From NCBI RefSeq assembly GCF_009193265.1, contig NZ_VZZZ01000004.1, forward strand, positions 310,001 to 374,000: a stretch of DNA of 64,000 nt, given 5' to 3'. This document shows positions 52,481 through 61,837 of the stretch, in pieces. The DNA comes from Marinobacter changyiensis (lineage in GTDB: Bacteria > Pseudomonadota > Gammaproteobacteria > Pseudomonadales > Oleiphilaceae). Below the pieces are notes generated by a model. It had not been told where the DNA came from, did no database searches, and was given only the letters and a program-made list of their open reading frames with translations. Numbering within the stretch: position 1 is the stretch's first letter; the number at the start of each line of letters is the position of its first letter. The position numbers were made by a program, and so were the translations under genes.

Positions 52481-54583
52481 TCAGAATCGGAGCCCGCCTT
52501 CAACGAAAAACTGGTTTCTGTCCCTGATTATATTGTTCTGGCTCAGGATCGGATTGCTGTTCATATAGTGTTGAAAAACAACCGCTACTTCATAGCTCAG
52601 TCTAGGCCTGTAGACACTTTTTACCAATCTTAAGTCCAGCCGTTCGAAGGGGCCGGTTTTGAACTCATCGGCAAAATAATACGCAGCGGCTGAAGAAATG
52701 TCGTAATCATAGCGTTGAATCCAGGCGAGGCTGCCTGAATGCCGGACTGTAAGACGACTCTCTAGTTGGATGAAATCCCTTTCCTCACCAACAGTGGCTT
52801 TTGGAACACCACGGTATTCGCCGTCCTGGTCCATGTAGGCGTAAGTCGCCCGGAACTGACTTGAGGGGAATTCCATGGATGCTTCTACTTCAAAGCCCTG
52901 TTGATCCAGAGCGATATTATTGTCGAGGTCCCATTCGTCAATTATCAGATAACCGCTGATAACGTCCCTTAAATGATCGTAGAAATACCTGAGCTCTGTG
53001 GAAAGGAGCCCACCGGCCAAACGATATTGGCTAAAATAGCTGATTTCACGGGAAATAATTCGCTCTTCCCTAAGGGTTCCGGGGGCCTGGAATTGGGGGC
53101 CAACCCGCTGTCCCTCGAAGCCTCCGTACAAGGCTGCCGGCTCTACGTTTGTGGCTCGATAGCCCCAGTCAGCGCGTTGTTCGAAAGCATCCGGTGTCCT
53201 TACTGCTTTGGAAAACACGAATCGCAAGGTGTGATCTTGTGCGAGTTGAAAATTCGCTGCCAGCCTCGGCGAGAAGAATGTGTCGTCCAGGCCGGTGGTT
53301 TTCTCCCAGTTACCGCCAGCATTGAAGGTTAACCAATCGACCGGAGTGTACTCAAGGTTGGCGAATAGTCGTGCCTGATAGGTACTGCCTTTGCCGTTGA
53401 AAAAGGTATCGGATTCGAACCGGTCCTCTCGGTAACCGGCTCCAGACACCAGCCTCGTGCGTGGCGATAGCGTCAGCGTATCCTGGACTTCAAATTCGAG
53501 ACGGGATTCTTCCATATCCTGATTGGTGTGCGCACACAGCGGGGGCGTGCCCGGAGGGGCGCCAGCTATCGCGGTCAGGTCGGCGCAGGTTTGCCAGCGT
53601 TGGCGACGATTGTAATTCTGATAGGCGACCTGGACGTGGAAGAAGTGTTCATTCGACAGTATCGTGTTCCACCGGGTTTGCAGGTAGTAATCATCCACGA
53701 TGATGTTTGGATCATTTTGTGCTCCGAAGTCCTCCCCCAGGCGCAGTTTGTCCTCTTCATCAATGCCATCGGTGATGCCGGCTCGAAAGTCCAGTGACTG
53801 ACTGGTTCCGAATTCCTGGGTAGCGTCATAGTTGAAATGGTTGAATTCGTAGCCATTATTAAAGGGGGGAGGGGTCCTTCTGTCATTAGCCTCGGCTGAC
53901 TGCTCATCGAACCCGTCGTCCTCGCGCCGCTGATACGACAGCCGCCAGTTGAAGTCATCCACGGCATCGGCAACGGACCCATAATGGTCCCGGTGGCCAC
54001 CGCTGCCTATGGTGCTGTGTAGTTGCACACCCTGACTGTCAGCAGGAGAGCGGGTGATGATGTTGATGGTTCCCAGAAAGGCGTTGATACCATAGGCGGC
54101 GGCGTTAGGCCCACGGCTGATTTCAATGCGCTCAATTGCTCCGATCGCCACTGGCATGGTGTTCCATTCTACACCGGCAAGACTTGGCTGGTAGGCGGTG
54201 CGACCGTCGATCTGCACTTGCAGTCGTCGTTGATCAAAAGCAACAGTGCCGTGGTAGCTGGTCACCGGTTTATTGCTGCCAACGTAAGCGACGGTCATAC
54301 CGGGCACCAGACGGAACACCTCAACCAGGTTGAGGATGCCCAGGTCTCGAATAAGATCGCCCTGAATAATAGTGGTGCTGCCGGGCACCTTTGATTTGGG
54401 CTGCCGGAGCCTTGTGGTGGTGAGCACCTCGGGAACAGGGGAGTCGAAGAGAAAAGAATATCCCTGGTCGAAATCCTGACCCAACGGGTCACCACAGACT
54501 GGCGTAGCCGCCAAAACGGGTAATAAGCTAAAGACCAGTGTTCGATGAGCAGATCGTAACGAGATAATGGGCGCTATAGACAT
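52481..54583 (-). CDS. TonB-dependent outer-membrane receptor
   Basis: The 700-residue protein has a signal peptide (LVFSLLPVLAATPVCG), a plug domain with TTIIQGDLIRDLGILNLVEV, and a 22-strand barrel ending in an aromatic (QFFVEGGLRF), the usual C-terminus for BamA insertion. The plug block RIEISRGPNAAAYGINAFLG is typical. Substrate unknown; siderophores, vitamin B12 or other small nutrients are possible. No Fur box or riboswitch was recognised by eye upstream. It is first in a three-gene operon with a binding-protein-like gene and a hybrid kinase. Confidence 0.93.
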   Translation of the reverse strand: MSIAPIISLRSAHRTLVFSLLPVLAATPVCGDPLGQDFDQGYSFLFDSPVPEVLTTTRLRQPKSKVPGSTTIIQGDLIRDLGILNLVEVFRLVPGMTVAYVGSNKPVTSYHGTVAFDQRRLQVQIDGRTAYQPSLAGVEWNTMPVAIGAIERIEISRGPNAAAYGINAFLGTINIITRSPADSQGVQLHSTIGSGGHRDHYGSVADAVDDFNWRLSYQRREDDGFDEQSAEANDRRTPPPFNNGYEFNHFNYDATQEFGTSQSLDFRAGITDGIDEEDKLRLGEDFGAQNDPNIIVDDYYLQTRWNTILSNEHFFHVQVAYQNYNRRQRWQTCADLTAIAGAPPGTPPLCAHTNQDMEESRLEFEVQDTLTLSPRTRLVSGAGYREDRFESDTFFNGKGSTYQARLFANLEYTPVDWLTFNAGGNWEKTTGLDDTFFSPRLAANFQLAQDHTLRFVFSKAVRTPDAFEQRADWGYRATNVEPAALYGGFEGQRVGPQFQAPGTLREERIISREISYFSQYRLAGGLLSTELRYFYDHLRDVISGYLIIDEWDLDNNIALDQQGFEVEASMEFPSSQFRATYAYMDQDGEYRGVPKATVGEERDFIQLESRLTVRHSGSLAWIQRYDYDISSAAAYYFADEFKTGPFERLDLRLVKSVYRPRLSYEVAVVFQHYMNSNPILSQNNIIRDRNQFFVEGGLRF

Positions 54584-54709
54584 GATTCGGGTTTTATAAT
54601 GTAGATATGGTTGGCATGATTAACTTAGCTTAATCTTTAAGACGTTGTAAGCCTCTGGCCAAGAATTTCTTGGGTAGAGACGCCTCAGGCAGATACGGAG
54701 TGTGATTGA

Positions 54710-55402
54710 ATGAACTGTTGGGAAGTACTTGGAATAGAACCGACCCGGGATCGAGCCGTCATAGACGAAGCTTTTGAACGGCAGCAGAAGTTCGCTTCCC
54801 AGGGCGATCAGACGTTGTTGGAAAATGCCTACCGGCAAGCGCTATCGGACACCGACCAGGCTCCCGACCGCCCAGCCGTTGAAGAGCAAACCGATACTTC
54901 AGCTACCATTGATCAGCCAGCTGAATCTGATGGGGATGAGTCAAACCTCGGTACAGAGGTTCGGCCGTTGACCGAAAGTGACCAAAGGGTAGTGCGGGAG
55001 ACGGTCATTCAGATCCGGGCATTGCTCAACGATAGCTACCGAACGAAGGACGTTCAGGTCTGGAGAGCGATTCTCGCTGAACCACCCTCTGACCAGACTG
55101 CAATCCGGCAGCAAATAGGCGAGGCGCTTGAGAAAGAAGTCCGACCGATGGCCGAAAACGGCGCCTTCCCGCCGGAAGTGTCGCATTTTCTGGCTGACTG
55201 GTTTGGCTGGTATTCTTTGCGTGAGGTAAAGCCACCGAGTGTCTTTGATGAACCCCGACAAAGCCCTGCCGGCAGGGATGTAGGGGACGACAACTCCGGG
55301 GAAAAGCCCCAGTCAGTCAATTTTTGGCCTGCGGCCATCGGCTGGATAATCGGCCTGATAATCCTGACCAGTCTGTTTGGTGGGATGAGTGGCGGAGGCT
55401 GA
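54710..55402 (+). CDS. J-domain-like N-terminus and C-terminal membrane anchor, unknown function
   Basis: The 230-residue protein starts with NCWEVLGIEPTRDRAVIDEA, resembling helices I-II of J-domains but without the HPD tripeptide needed to stimulate Hsp70. A long acidic, disordered stretch (about 50-95) follows, then a helical region and a C-terminal membrane segment (WPAAIGWIIGLIILTSLFG). It is likely a tail-anchored inner-membrane protein. It diverges from the TonB receptor operon across 126 bases. Confidence 0.72.
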   Translation: MNCWEVLGIEPTRDRAVIDEAFERQQKFASQGDQTLLENAYRQALSDTDQAPDRPAVEEQTDTSATIDQPAESDGDESNLGTEVRPLTESDQRVVRETVIQIRALLNDSYRTKDVQVWRAILAEPPSDQTAIRQQIGEALEKEVRPMAENGAFPPEVSHFLADWFGWYSLREVKPPSVFDEPRQSPAGRDVGDDNSGEKPQSVNFWPAAIGWIIGLIILTSLFGGMSGGG

Positions 55403-55559
55403 AGCCTCGCGCTGCAGCTTACTAGCGCGAGGCGCCGGATTTACACCACTAAAGCAAATTGACGATATTTTGATCAGAGACTATAAGTCATAAGGATATA
55501 ACGATTCCGGACTCCGGGACCGTGGTGCCACTTTAATCCCAATAAGATGGAGAAGTGCC

Positions 55560-56789
55560 GTGAACCACGAACCTCAATCTCTGCCTCTTACAAAGTCACC
55601 TGACAACCAGATAAACCAAAGCCGCCGTAGTCTTCTGGTGGGCAGCGCAGGCGCAATGGCCGCGGTTTCATTGCTGGGCTTTACGCCACTTGCGAAAGCG
55701 GCTGAAGCGAAAACGTTGCCAGACTACACCAGCTGGAAAGACGCCAGTGCACTCATCGTCCACAGCGCAAACACCATGGAAACTGAACGCGGGGCCATTG
55801 GTAGCGGTGTTGTGACCCCGAGTGACCGGCTTTTTGTTCGCAACAATCTGACTGCCCCAAATGAAGAGATCACCCAGGATCCGGATGCCTGGGAAGTGCA
55901 CATCGAGGGAGTGAAGAACCCCCGGACTTTATCCGTGGCTGAATTAAAAAGGATAGGAGTGGAAACGCTCACGTCAGTGTTGCAGTGTTCCGGTAATGGC
56001 CGGGCGTTTTTTCCCCATGGTGCGAGCGGCACCCAGTGGGGAGTCGGCGCTGCCGGGTGCGCAATCTGGACAGGCGTGCCGTTACGAGACGTTGTGACCG
56101 AGCTTGGCGGTGTGGCGGATGGCATGAAGTACATCACCGGCACTGGCGGTGAGAAAATTCCGGACGGACTGGACCCGAAAACCGTTATGGTTGAGCGTTC
56201 GGTTCCTGTCAGGGCATTGGAAACAGCCTTGTTGGCCTGGCAACTTAACGACGAAGCCTTACCTCTGGCTCATGGCGGGCCATTGCGTCTTGTAGTGCCC
56301 GGGTACTATGGCGTCAATAACGTGAAATACGTCAAGAACCTCGCCTTCACTGAACAACAGACTGACGCCAAGATTCAGGCATCGGGGTATCGGATTCGGG
56401 ATGTGGGCGTGCCGGGTGCACCCGATCAGCCTTCAATGTGGGAAATGAACGTCAAGTCCTGGGTCACCGCACCACTTGAAAGTGCCGGCAGCGGACGCAC
56501 AATGATTTACGGAGTCGCCTTTGGTGGCGTGAAAGCGCTTGAAAAAGTCGAAGTCTCGACAGACGGTGGCGAGAGTTGGAAGCCGGCCCGTTTTCTGGGC
56601 CCGGACCTTGGTCCTTATGCCTGGCGCCCCTTTGTTATGGCAGCTGATTTGAGTGCCGGTGAACACCGGATCGTAAGCAAGGCGACCGATGTTGATGGTG
56701 ACACTCAGCCGGAAGGCCGCACAGAAAACGAACGGGGCTATGGCCACAATGGCTGGAAGGACCACGGCGTTACCGTGAAGGTCGCGTAA
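55560..56789 (+). CDS. sorA: Sulfite dehydrogenase molybdenum subunit (SorA-like)
   Basis: The 409-residue protein has a Tat signal (SRRSLLVGSAGAMAAVSLLG, Arg22-Arg23) and the sulfite-oxidase Mo fold: LQCSGNGRAFF with molybdenum-ligand Cys143, HGGPLRLVVPGYYGVNNVKY and MWEMNVKSWVTAPLESAG for the dimerisation domain. It oxidises sulfite to sulfate in the periplasm. The start is GTG at 55560 with GGAGAAG upstream. The c-type cytochrome SorB-like gene lies 60 bases downstream and should be the electron acceptor. Length matches SorA. Confidence 0.9.
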   Translation: MNHEPQSLPLTKSPDNQINQSRRSLLVGSAGAMAAVSLLGFTPLAKAAEAKTLPDYTSWKDASALIVHSANTMETERGAIGSGVVTPSDRLFVRNNLTAPNEEITQDPDAWEVHIEGVKNPRTLSVAELKRIGVETLTSVLQCSGNGRAFFPHGASGTQWGVGAAGCAIWTGVPLRDVVTELGGVADGMKYITGTGGEKIPDGLDPKTVMVERSVPVRALETALLAWQLNDEALPLAHGGPLRLVVPGYYGVNNVKYVKNLAFTEQQTDAKIQASGYRIRDVGVPGAPDQPSMWEMNVKSWVTAPLESAGSGRTMIYGVAFGGVKALEKVEVSTDGGESWKPARFLGPDLGPYAWRPFVMAADLSAGEHRIVSKATDVDGDTQPEGRTENERGYGHNGWKDHGVTVKVA

Positions 56790-56849
56790 TCCGCCGGCAG
56801 CGTTACGATGGTTGCCTGCTTTTGCAGTGTTTATCAAGGAGTGCAGTCA

Positions 56850-57167
56850 ATGCCGGTGAAAGGCTTGATATTTTTATGCGCGTTGCCTTTTGTTTCATTG
56901 GCGGCGATCGCCGACGAGCAGCTTGAAGCCGGTCGAAAGGTGTTTTCTGAGCAGGCCCAGCCTTCCTGCACCATCTGCCATACCCTTGCGGATGCCAATG
57001 CAGCGGGGGAGATCGGCCCCAGTCTTGACGAGCTTGGCCCGAGTGTTGAGCAGGTAAAAAAAGCAGTCACGGGGGGTGTAGGGATTATGCCCGCCTACGA
57101 GGGATCTCTCACCCCTGAGCAAATCAGCGCAGTTGCCCACTATGTTGCAACGATAACGTCGAAGTAA
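56850..57167 (+). CDS. sorB: Monohaem cytochrome c, SorB-like
   Basis: The 105-residue protein has a Sec signal peptide (GLIFLCALPFVSLAAIA) and one haem site CTICH (CxxCH) with a likely axial Met in GIMPAYEG. It is the probable electron acceptor of the sulfite dehydrogenase encoded just upstream. The ATG at 56850 follows AAGGAG and is preferred to an open extension at 56808. A weak terminator follows. Confidence 0.9.
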   Translation: MPVKGLIFLCALPFVSLAAIADEQLEAGRKVFSEQAQPSCTICHTLADANAAGEIGPSLDELGPSVEQVKKAVTGGVGIMPAYEGSLTPEQISAVAHYVATITSK

Positions 57168-57187
57168 CGGGTTAAGGTGCTGATGAC

Positions 57188-57207
57188 CTGGGTCAAGCCC
57201 GGTTTTT
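57188..57207 (+). terminator. Terminator-like hairpin after sorB
   Basis: CTGGG (57188-57192) and CCCGG (57198-57202) form a 5-base stem with one T-G wobble and a TCAAG loop, followed by TTTTT. It lies 21 bases after the sorB stop codon; the stem is short. Confidence 0.5.
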
Positions 57208-57256
57208 GTTCTGGGGTATAAAGTAGAATTGTCTAATTCGCTGGATGTGAGTTTTT

Positions 57257-57601
57257 ATGTCAGACAGAAAACTTGTTTTGGAAGAACTCAGAATCGACCT
57301 TGCGGAGAGACTGAAGCGGTTTCAGGCCCACCAGCATCGTGAGGATGGGGCTCTGGATCCCGATTTTAGTGAGCAGGCCGTTGAACGACAGAATGATGAG
57401 GTGGTCGACGGCCTTGAGAATGAGGTGAGGGCCGAGCTCATCAAGGTCAATCGCGCTCTGGAGCGGATTGAGGAGGGTATCGGGGATGAATGCGAAAAGT
57501 GCGGAGCCGCGATTAACCCTGAGAGACTGAAAGTGCTGCCATACGCGACCTTTTGTGTCGCTTGTGCTGGTGCAACAGCGGCACCAGGTCAGGGTGGTTG
57601 A
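57257..57601 (+). CDS. DksA/TraR-type C4 zinc-finger protein
   Basis: The 114-residue protein has a coiled-coil N-terminus (LEELRIDLAERLKRFQAHQH, residues 6-25) and a C4 zinc finger with CEKCGAAINPERLKVLPYAT and FCVACAG. DksA-like proteins reach through the RNA polymerase secondary channel and modulate transcription with ppGpp. Whether the acidic coiled-coil tip that mediates activity is present cannot be judged. It is convergent with the DUF4397 gene across a shared terminator. Confidence 0.87.
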   Translation: MSDRKLVLEELRIDLAERLKRFQAHQHREDGALDPDFSEQAVERQNDEVVDGLENEVRAELIKVNRALERIEEGIGDECEKCGAAINPERLKVLPYATFCVACAGATAAPGQGG

Positions 57602-57630
57602 AGCAGTATTGGAGAAAAGTGCGTAAAGAA

Positions 57631-57663
57631 AGAAGGGCGGTAACTGAACATTACCGCCCTTCT
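57631..57663. terminator. Bidirectional Rho-independent terminator
   Basis: AGAAGGGCGGTAA (57631-57643) and its exact complement TTACCGCCCTTCT (57651-57663) form a 13-base stem with a 7-base loop. It serves the DksA-like gene (plus) and the DUF4397 gene (minus); T-rich tails are modest on both sides. Confidence 0.8.
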
Positions 57664-57713
57664 TGTCACTGACAGTGACCAACACCCTGTCAGCTCTGAA
57701 CCTTAAGGACCAC

Positions 57714-59111
57714 CTAATTGCCTGGAGTGACCGGAACCGCAAGATTGTCCAGACCAAGAAGTTCAAAGCTTGTGCCGTCTGCATCTCTCGCCAGGGCGGT
57801 ATATACCCCGCCCGCTTTCAGGGCGATATCCTGAACGTCGATGACCGGATTGCTGGCACCGGCTGCGGTCACATACACGTCATATTCGCCTGTGGGCAGT
57901 TCCAGATAACCGGAACTTGCCCGGTAGGGCACATCGCTCAGCACCGGGGAGGCGTTGCCAATTCCGTTTGCGTCCGCCGGCACCAGGTAAACATCCACGT
58001 TTGGCGCTGCAGAGGCACCGTGAATCACCCGGAGTTTTGCCGCCGTAGCCAGTGGCCGGTTGTTGTCGTCGAAGGCAATCAATTCGAGTGACGTTGCGGT
58101 GGCAGAGCCGGAGGCGAGGGCTGTCACGGCCGATCCGTTGGCACGGTTGACGGTTTCGGTAATCACCGGTGTCCCGCCGCTGATAATGCTGACATCAACC
58201 TCCTCATTGGCCGGGATGGCTGCGTAAGCCCCTAATCCAAGGCCCGGGAATCCCTCAGTAAATTGCACCCCGGACGCAACGACTGTGCCGGCAACCTCAA
58301 TATCCACCAGCCCGGCATCGAACGCATTGTGAACGGCCTTTAAACCCACTCCTGCCTCCGCGTCAAAAATCTCGATAATCTCACCGCCATTCTCGACAAC
58401 CAGGCTGACCGGAGACTGCCCGAACCCGGTGTTGTTGACTGCCCCAATAAGCAAGTCTGAACCCGCAGGTAATGGCACGGTACGGCTGTCAAAGGCGACG
58501 TTGGCGGCCTCTGTGACATCTTGCCCGGCAATTGTAATCCGGATCTGATAGTCACCTGCCGGCAGCTCGATCGGGTCTGTTGCGGTTGGGAATGCGAAGG
58601 TGATGGTCGGAGCCACCCCGGTAAGATCGGCGTTGGGGGCCGAAACATAAACGTCCACCTCCGGCGCCAGCGAAGCCAGATGCGCTACGCGAACCCGGGC
58701 ACTGTCGGCCATTTGTCGGGTGCCGTCGTCAGCGAGCAGGATAGCATCCAATGTATCGTCACCGACATTACCCAAGGCGATAACGTCGTAATCAATGCCT
58801 TCCTCCAACACAGGTGAAAGTGGCCCGATGACTTCGAGCAAGTCGCCTCCAGGCAGTATTGCGTCTACGGACAGGTTTGCACTGCCTACGGGAACCTCAA
58901 GACTTGCAGCCTGCTTGTAGTCTGCTCCGGGCACCACGATGGTGTCGCCGGATCTGACGTTTACCCGGGGAGCATCGGAAGCTGCATGAATAACAGTGAC
59001 GTTGGTGGTGGGGGTGGAATCGGAGCTGTCGGAACTGCTGCCATCAAGCCAGCAGCCGGTCAGCCCTGCCGATAACGCCGCGACTAAAGTGATACTGAGG
59101 TATTTATCCAT
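57714..59111 (-). CDS. Lipoprotein with four DUF4397 repeats
   Basis: The 465-residue protein has a lipoprotein signal (SAGLTGCWLDGS, lipidated Cys20) and four copies of a DUF4397-type beta repeat: VIHAASDAPRVNVRSG, VRVAHLASLAPEVDVYVSA, LKAVHNAFDAGLVDIEVAG and LRVIHGASAAPNVDVYLVPA. The third is the most divergent. It is predicted to sit in the outer membrane or periplasm. DUF4397 function is unknown. No enzyme motif is seen. Alone in its orientation. Confidence 0.88.
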   Translation of the reverse strand: MDKYLSITLVAALSAGLTGCWLDGSSSDSSDSTPTTNVTVIHAASDAPRVNVRSGDTIVVPGADYKQAASLEVPVGSANLSVDAILPGGDLLEVIGPLSPVLEEGIDYDVIALGNVGDDTLDAILLADDGTRQMADSARVRVAHLASLAPEVDVYVSAPNADLTGVAPTITFAFPTATDPIELPAGDYQIRITIAGQDVTEAANVAFDSRTVPLPAGSDLLIGAVNNTGFGQSPVSLVVENGGEIIEIFDAEAGVGLKAVHNAFDAGLVDIEVAGTVVASGVQFTEGFPGLGLGAYAAIPANEEVDVSIISGGTPVITETVNRANGSAVTALASGSATATSLELIAFDDNNRPLATAAKLRVIHGASAAPNVDVYLVPADANGIGNASPVLSDVPYRASSGYLELPTGEYDVYVTAAGASNPVIDVQDIALKAGGVYTALARDADGTSFELLGLDNLAVPVTPGN

Positions 59112-59562
59112 TTTTTGTCCCTCTGTCAGTGAGATGTGCCCGAAAAACTACGGCACCCCAAATTCATCGGATGATCGCTTTACATATTATTGCGATATAT
59201 ACCTAGTAGTTTTAGAAACCAAATTGATTCCAGCCTTCTTGCTTGGGGCACCACCTACCCGATAGGTTCAAACCGCGAAACCAGGCTCTGTCTCAGTTTG
59301 AGAGCAAAGAATCTGCTTTTTTGTTAATACGGTTAATTAATACCTGGTTTCCCCTGTTCCTTGTACAGCGCAAAACTGAATTCAATATAATGATTAAAAA
59401 CAATAATATAGAGCGGTTATATCATTTGTAATGTTCTGAAATCCATGATGGTAGTATCCGCAATAGTGTTACCTCCGCTATGTCGTCAGGTTAGTAAGAG
59501 ACATCAAAGCAGCACGAAGCCGAACAACCTATTCGTGTAGAAAAAAAGCAGAGGAGAACGTC
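59112..59562. other. AT-rich divergent intergenic region
   Basis: This 451-base stretch separates the DUF4397 gene and the Crp/Fnr-family gene and contains no convincing ORF. It is AT-rich between 59330 and 59440. A TATAAT box is listed separately. Confidence 0.5.
59361..59391 (+). promoter_or_regulatory. Candidate promoter for the Crp/Fnr-family gene
   Basis: TTGTAC at 59361 is followed by a consensus TATAAT at 59386-59391 with 19 bases between, longer than ideal. It lies about 170 bases upstream of the start codon at 59563. Confidence 0.25.
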
Positions 59563-60345
59563 ATGGATAAGGAAACGCAGCAGGTGCCTTCGGATTTTTT
59601 TGAGTATGGGGCGCTTCTATCAGAACGTGAACTACTTATTGTGAATGGGCTGGATCGTTGCACCGCACGCTACCCCAAAAACAGTATTGTCTTTCGGGAG
59701 GACGAGCCCTCAGAACATTTCTATATGGTAGAAGACGGGGTCTGCTTTACGCACCGTCATCTCGAAGAAGGTAGCCGTCAGATTATTGATATTTATTTTC
59801 CGGGCGAGATCGTGGCCCTGGACGAGCTCTCCCGGTCAGATCATGGCTCAGGATTGACGACGTTGTCGGACAGCGTATTGACTGCTTATGACAAAACCGA
59901 AGTCACCCAGGTTTTCTGCCAGTCATCGGTGTTGTCTCGGTTGCTCATTAATATGATTTCCCGTGAGCATGCGATCCTGACAGAACGGCTGGTGGGGCTT
60001 GCGCGTTACTGTGCCCGTCAGCGCACCGCAAACTTTCTGCTTGAAATACGGCATCGCATAGAACGGTCCAAGCGGGTACGGCAGCACGGTCCAAACCGGA
60101 CGGCAGGCAAGGTACAGGATATTCGTGAGCCTACGCGCCAGGCCCCGGATGTGGTCCGGTTGCCCCAGGCAGTCATTGCAGATGCTCTGGGATTGAGCGC
60201 TGTTCACGTAAACCGAGTGCTGGGTCAGTTCCGGGATGAGGGGTACATCGACTTGTCCCGGCCAGGCATAACCTTGATCGACCTGGAAGGCCTCGACGGC
60301 ATCGCGGGTCTCAATTCCAGAAACCGCCTCGGCATGATGGGTTGA
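59563..60345 (+). CDS. Crp/Fnr-family transcriptional regulator
   Basis: The 260-residue protein has a cyclic-nucleotide-binding-type beta roll (YPKNSIVFREDEPSEHFYMVEDG, residues 37-59 as two shorter motifs) and a C-terminal winged helix with LPQAVIADALGLSAVHVNRV and FRDEGYIDL. The conserved phosphate-binding Arg of cAMP receptors is not seen in the usual place, and the N-terminus lacks the four-Cys FNR cluster, so the ligand is unknown. It would sense a small molecule or redox signal. It is followed by REP elements. Confidence 0.9.
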   Translation: MDKETQQVPSDFFEYGALLSERELLIVNGLDRCTARYPKNSIVFREDEPSEHFYMVEDGVCFTHRHLEEGSRQIIDIYFPGEIVALDELSRSDHGSGLTTLSDSVLTAYDKTEVTQVFCQSSVLSRLLINMISREHAILTERLVGLARYCARQRTANFLLEIRHRIERSKRVRQHGPNRTAGKVQDIREPTRQAPDVVRLPQAVIADALGLSAVHVNRVLGQFRDEGYIDLSRPGITLIDLEGLDGIAGLNSRNRLGMMG

Positions 60346-60380
60346 GGGCCACCGGCCAAACGATCCACCGTATCGGCTCT

Positions 60381-60648
60381 TGTAGGAGCGACTTCCGTCG
60401 CGATTCTTTAGGGGGCGCCTGCGCACCTGATCGCGGTTGAAACCGCTCCTACAAGAGCGGGCGAGGGGGTTGCTACAACTGTAGGAGCGACTTTAGTCGC
60501 GAAGCTTTGGGAGGGCTTGCGCACCTGGTCGCGGTTGAAACCGCTCCTACAAGAGCGGGCGAGGGGTTGCTGCAACTGTAGGAGCGACTTCAGTCGCGAA
60601 GCTTTGGGAGGGCCTGGGCGCCTGATCGCGGTTGAAACCGCTCCTACA
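60381..60648 (+). repeat. Tandem array of three REP-type palindromes
   Basis: Three copies start at about 60381, 60480 and 60577, spaced 97-99 bases apart. Each begins TGTAGGAGCGACTT and ends ACCGCTCCTACA, so each folds into a long hairpin, and copies 2 and 3 share GTCGCGAAGCTTTGGGAGGG. A fourth related copy overlaps the recD stop. This gene-free stretch of about 340 bases also holds the 3' ends of two convergent genes. Confidence 0.85.
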
Positions 60649-60687
60649 ACGGCTCGATGTGGAGTTGCCGCTCCAAGGTTTCAGTGA

Positions 60688-61656
60688 TCAATAACGAATC
60701 AGGGCTGAACCCCAGGTAAAGCCGCCACCGAACGCCTCGAGCAACAACACTTCGTTCTTCTGGATTCGTCCATCTCTCACCGCCACGTCAAGGGCGAGCG
60801 GTATCGAGGCGGCGGAGGTATTGCCGTGCTTGTTCACCGTCACCACAACCCGGTCCATGGACATGCCGAGTTTCTTTGCGGTTGCTGAAATAATGCGCAG
60901 ATTAGCCTGGTGAGGCACAAGCCAGTCGATATCGGACTTTTGCATGTTGTTAGCGGTAAGGGTCTCATCAACTATCTTGCCGAGAGTATTCACTGCAATC
61001 TTGAACACCTCGTTACCTTTCATCTCAACGAATGCCTTGCCAGCCTTGACCTGATCATAGCCATCTGCAATTCCGTAGGGTACGTGCAGGAGGTCCTCGT
61101 ACTGACCGTCAGCATGGATGTGGGTTGACAGAATGCCGGTTTCTTCATTGGCCTCCAGGATGACGGCACCAGCACCGTCACCGAACAACACGCAGGTTCC
61201 GCGATCTTCCCAATTGATAATGCGCGAGAAAACCTCGGCGCCGATAATCAAGGCTCTCTTACTGCTGCCGGTTTTGATGAACTTGTCTGCCACTGAGAGC
61301 GCATACACAAAACCGCTGCACACGGCCTGGATATCAAAAGCCGGACACCCATGAATACCGAGCCGGGCTTGCAGAATGCACGCAGAGCTCGGAAATATCT
61401 TGTCAGGTGTGGAGGTGGCAAAAACAATCAGGTCAATGTCCCCGGGCGAGATACCGGCGGCTTCAATGGCACGCCGTGCGGCTTGCTCGGCAAGGTCAAC
61501 ACAAGTCTCGCCTTCGACCGCAATATGACGTTGCTCGATTCCTGTACGCTCACGAATCCACTGATCGTTGGTATCGACCATTTTTTCAAGGTGTTTGTTG
61601 GTGACAATGTTTTCCGGCAGGTAAGAGCCAGTGCCAGTGATTCTCGCGTAAGGCAT
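60688..61656 (-). CDS. fabH: 3-oxoacyl-ACP synthase III (FabH-type)
   Basis: The 322-residue condensing enzyme has the thiolase fold: active-site Cys113 in [13 protein letters not shown], His in [12 protein letters not shown] and Asn in [10 protein letters not shown]. These start fatty acid synthesis by joining acetyl-CoA to malonyl-ACP in the cytoplasm. It stands alone, not in a fab operon, and its neighbours are unrelated, so it may be an additional paralogue with another acyl primer. The ATG at 61656 has AGGGA upstream. Confidence 0.93.
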   Translation of the reverse strand: MPYARITGTGSYLPENIVTNKHLEKMVDTNDQWIRERTGIEQRHIAVEGETCVDLAEQAARRAIEAAGISPGDIDLIVFATSTPDKIFPSSACILQARLGIHGCPAFDIQAVCSGFVYALSVADKFIKTGSSKRALIIGAEVFSRIINWEDRGTCVLFGDGAGAVILEANEETGILSTHIHADGQYEDLLHVPYGIADGYDQVKAGKAFVEMKGNEVFKIAVNTLGKIVDETLTANNMQKSDIDWLVPHQANLRIISATAKKLGMSMDRVVVTVNKHGNTSAASIPLALDVAVRDGRIQKNEVLLLEAFGGGFTWGSALIRY

Positions 61657-61837
61657 GCGGTACGGTCCCTAAGGGTAAAACGTATGAACGTTACTGATTA
61701 CTGTAGCACTCCATCGTATACCCTGTGGTGACCGAGGGTTATTAGCGATTTGTCAAAGGCGCAAACGAATTGTCGCGAAGGTGGCGGGTCACCGTTACAC
61801 TGTTTCCATAGAGGAGTGTCTTCTGGAGGTGTTATTG

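Noticed and set aside
60381..60648. A CRISPR array
   Set aside because: The repeats are long self-pairing palindromes without unique spacers of regular length, and no cas genes lie nearby; they fit REP elements.
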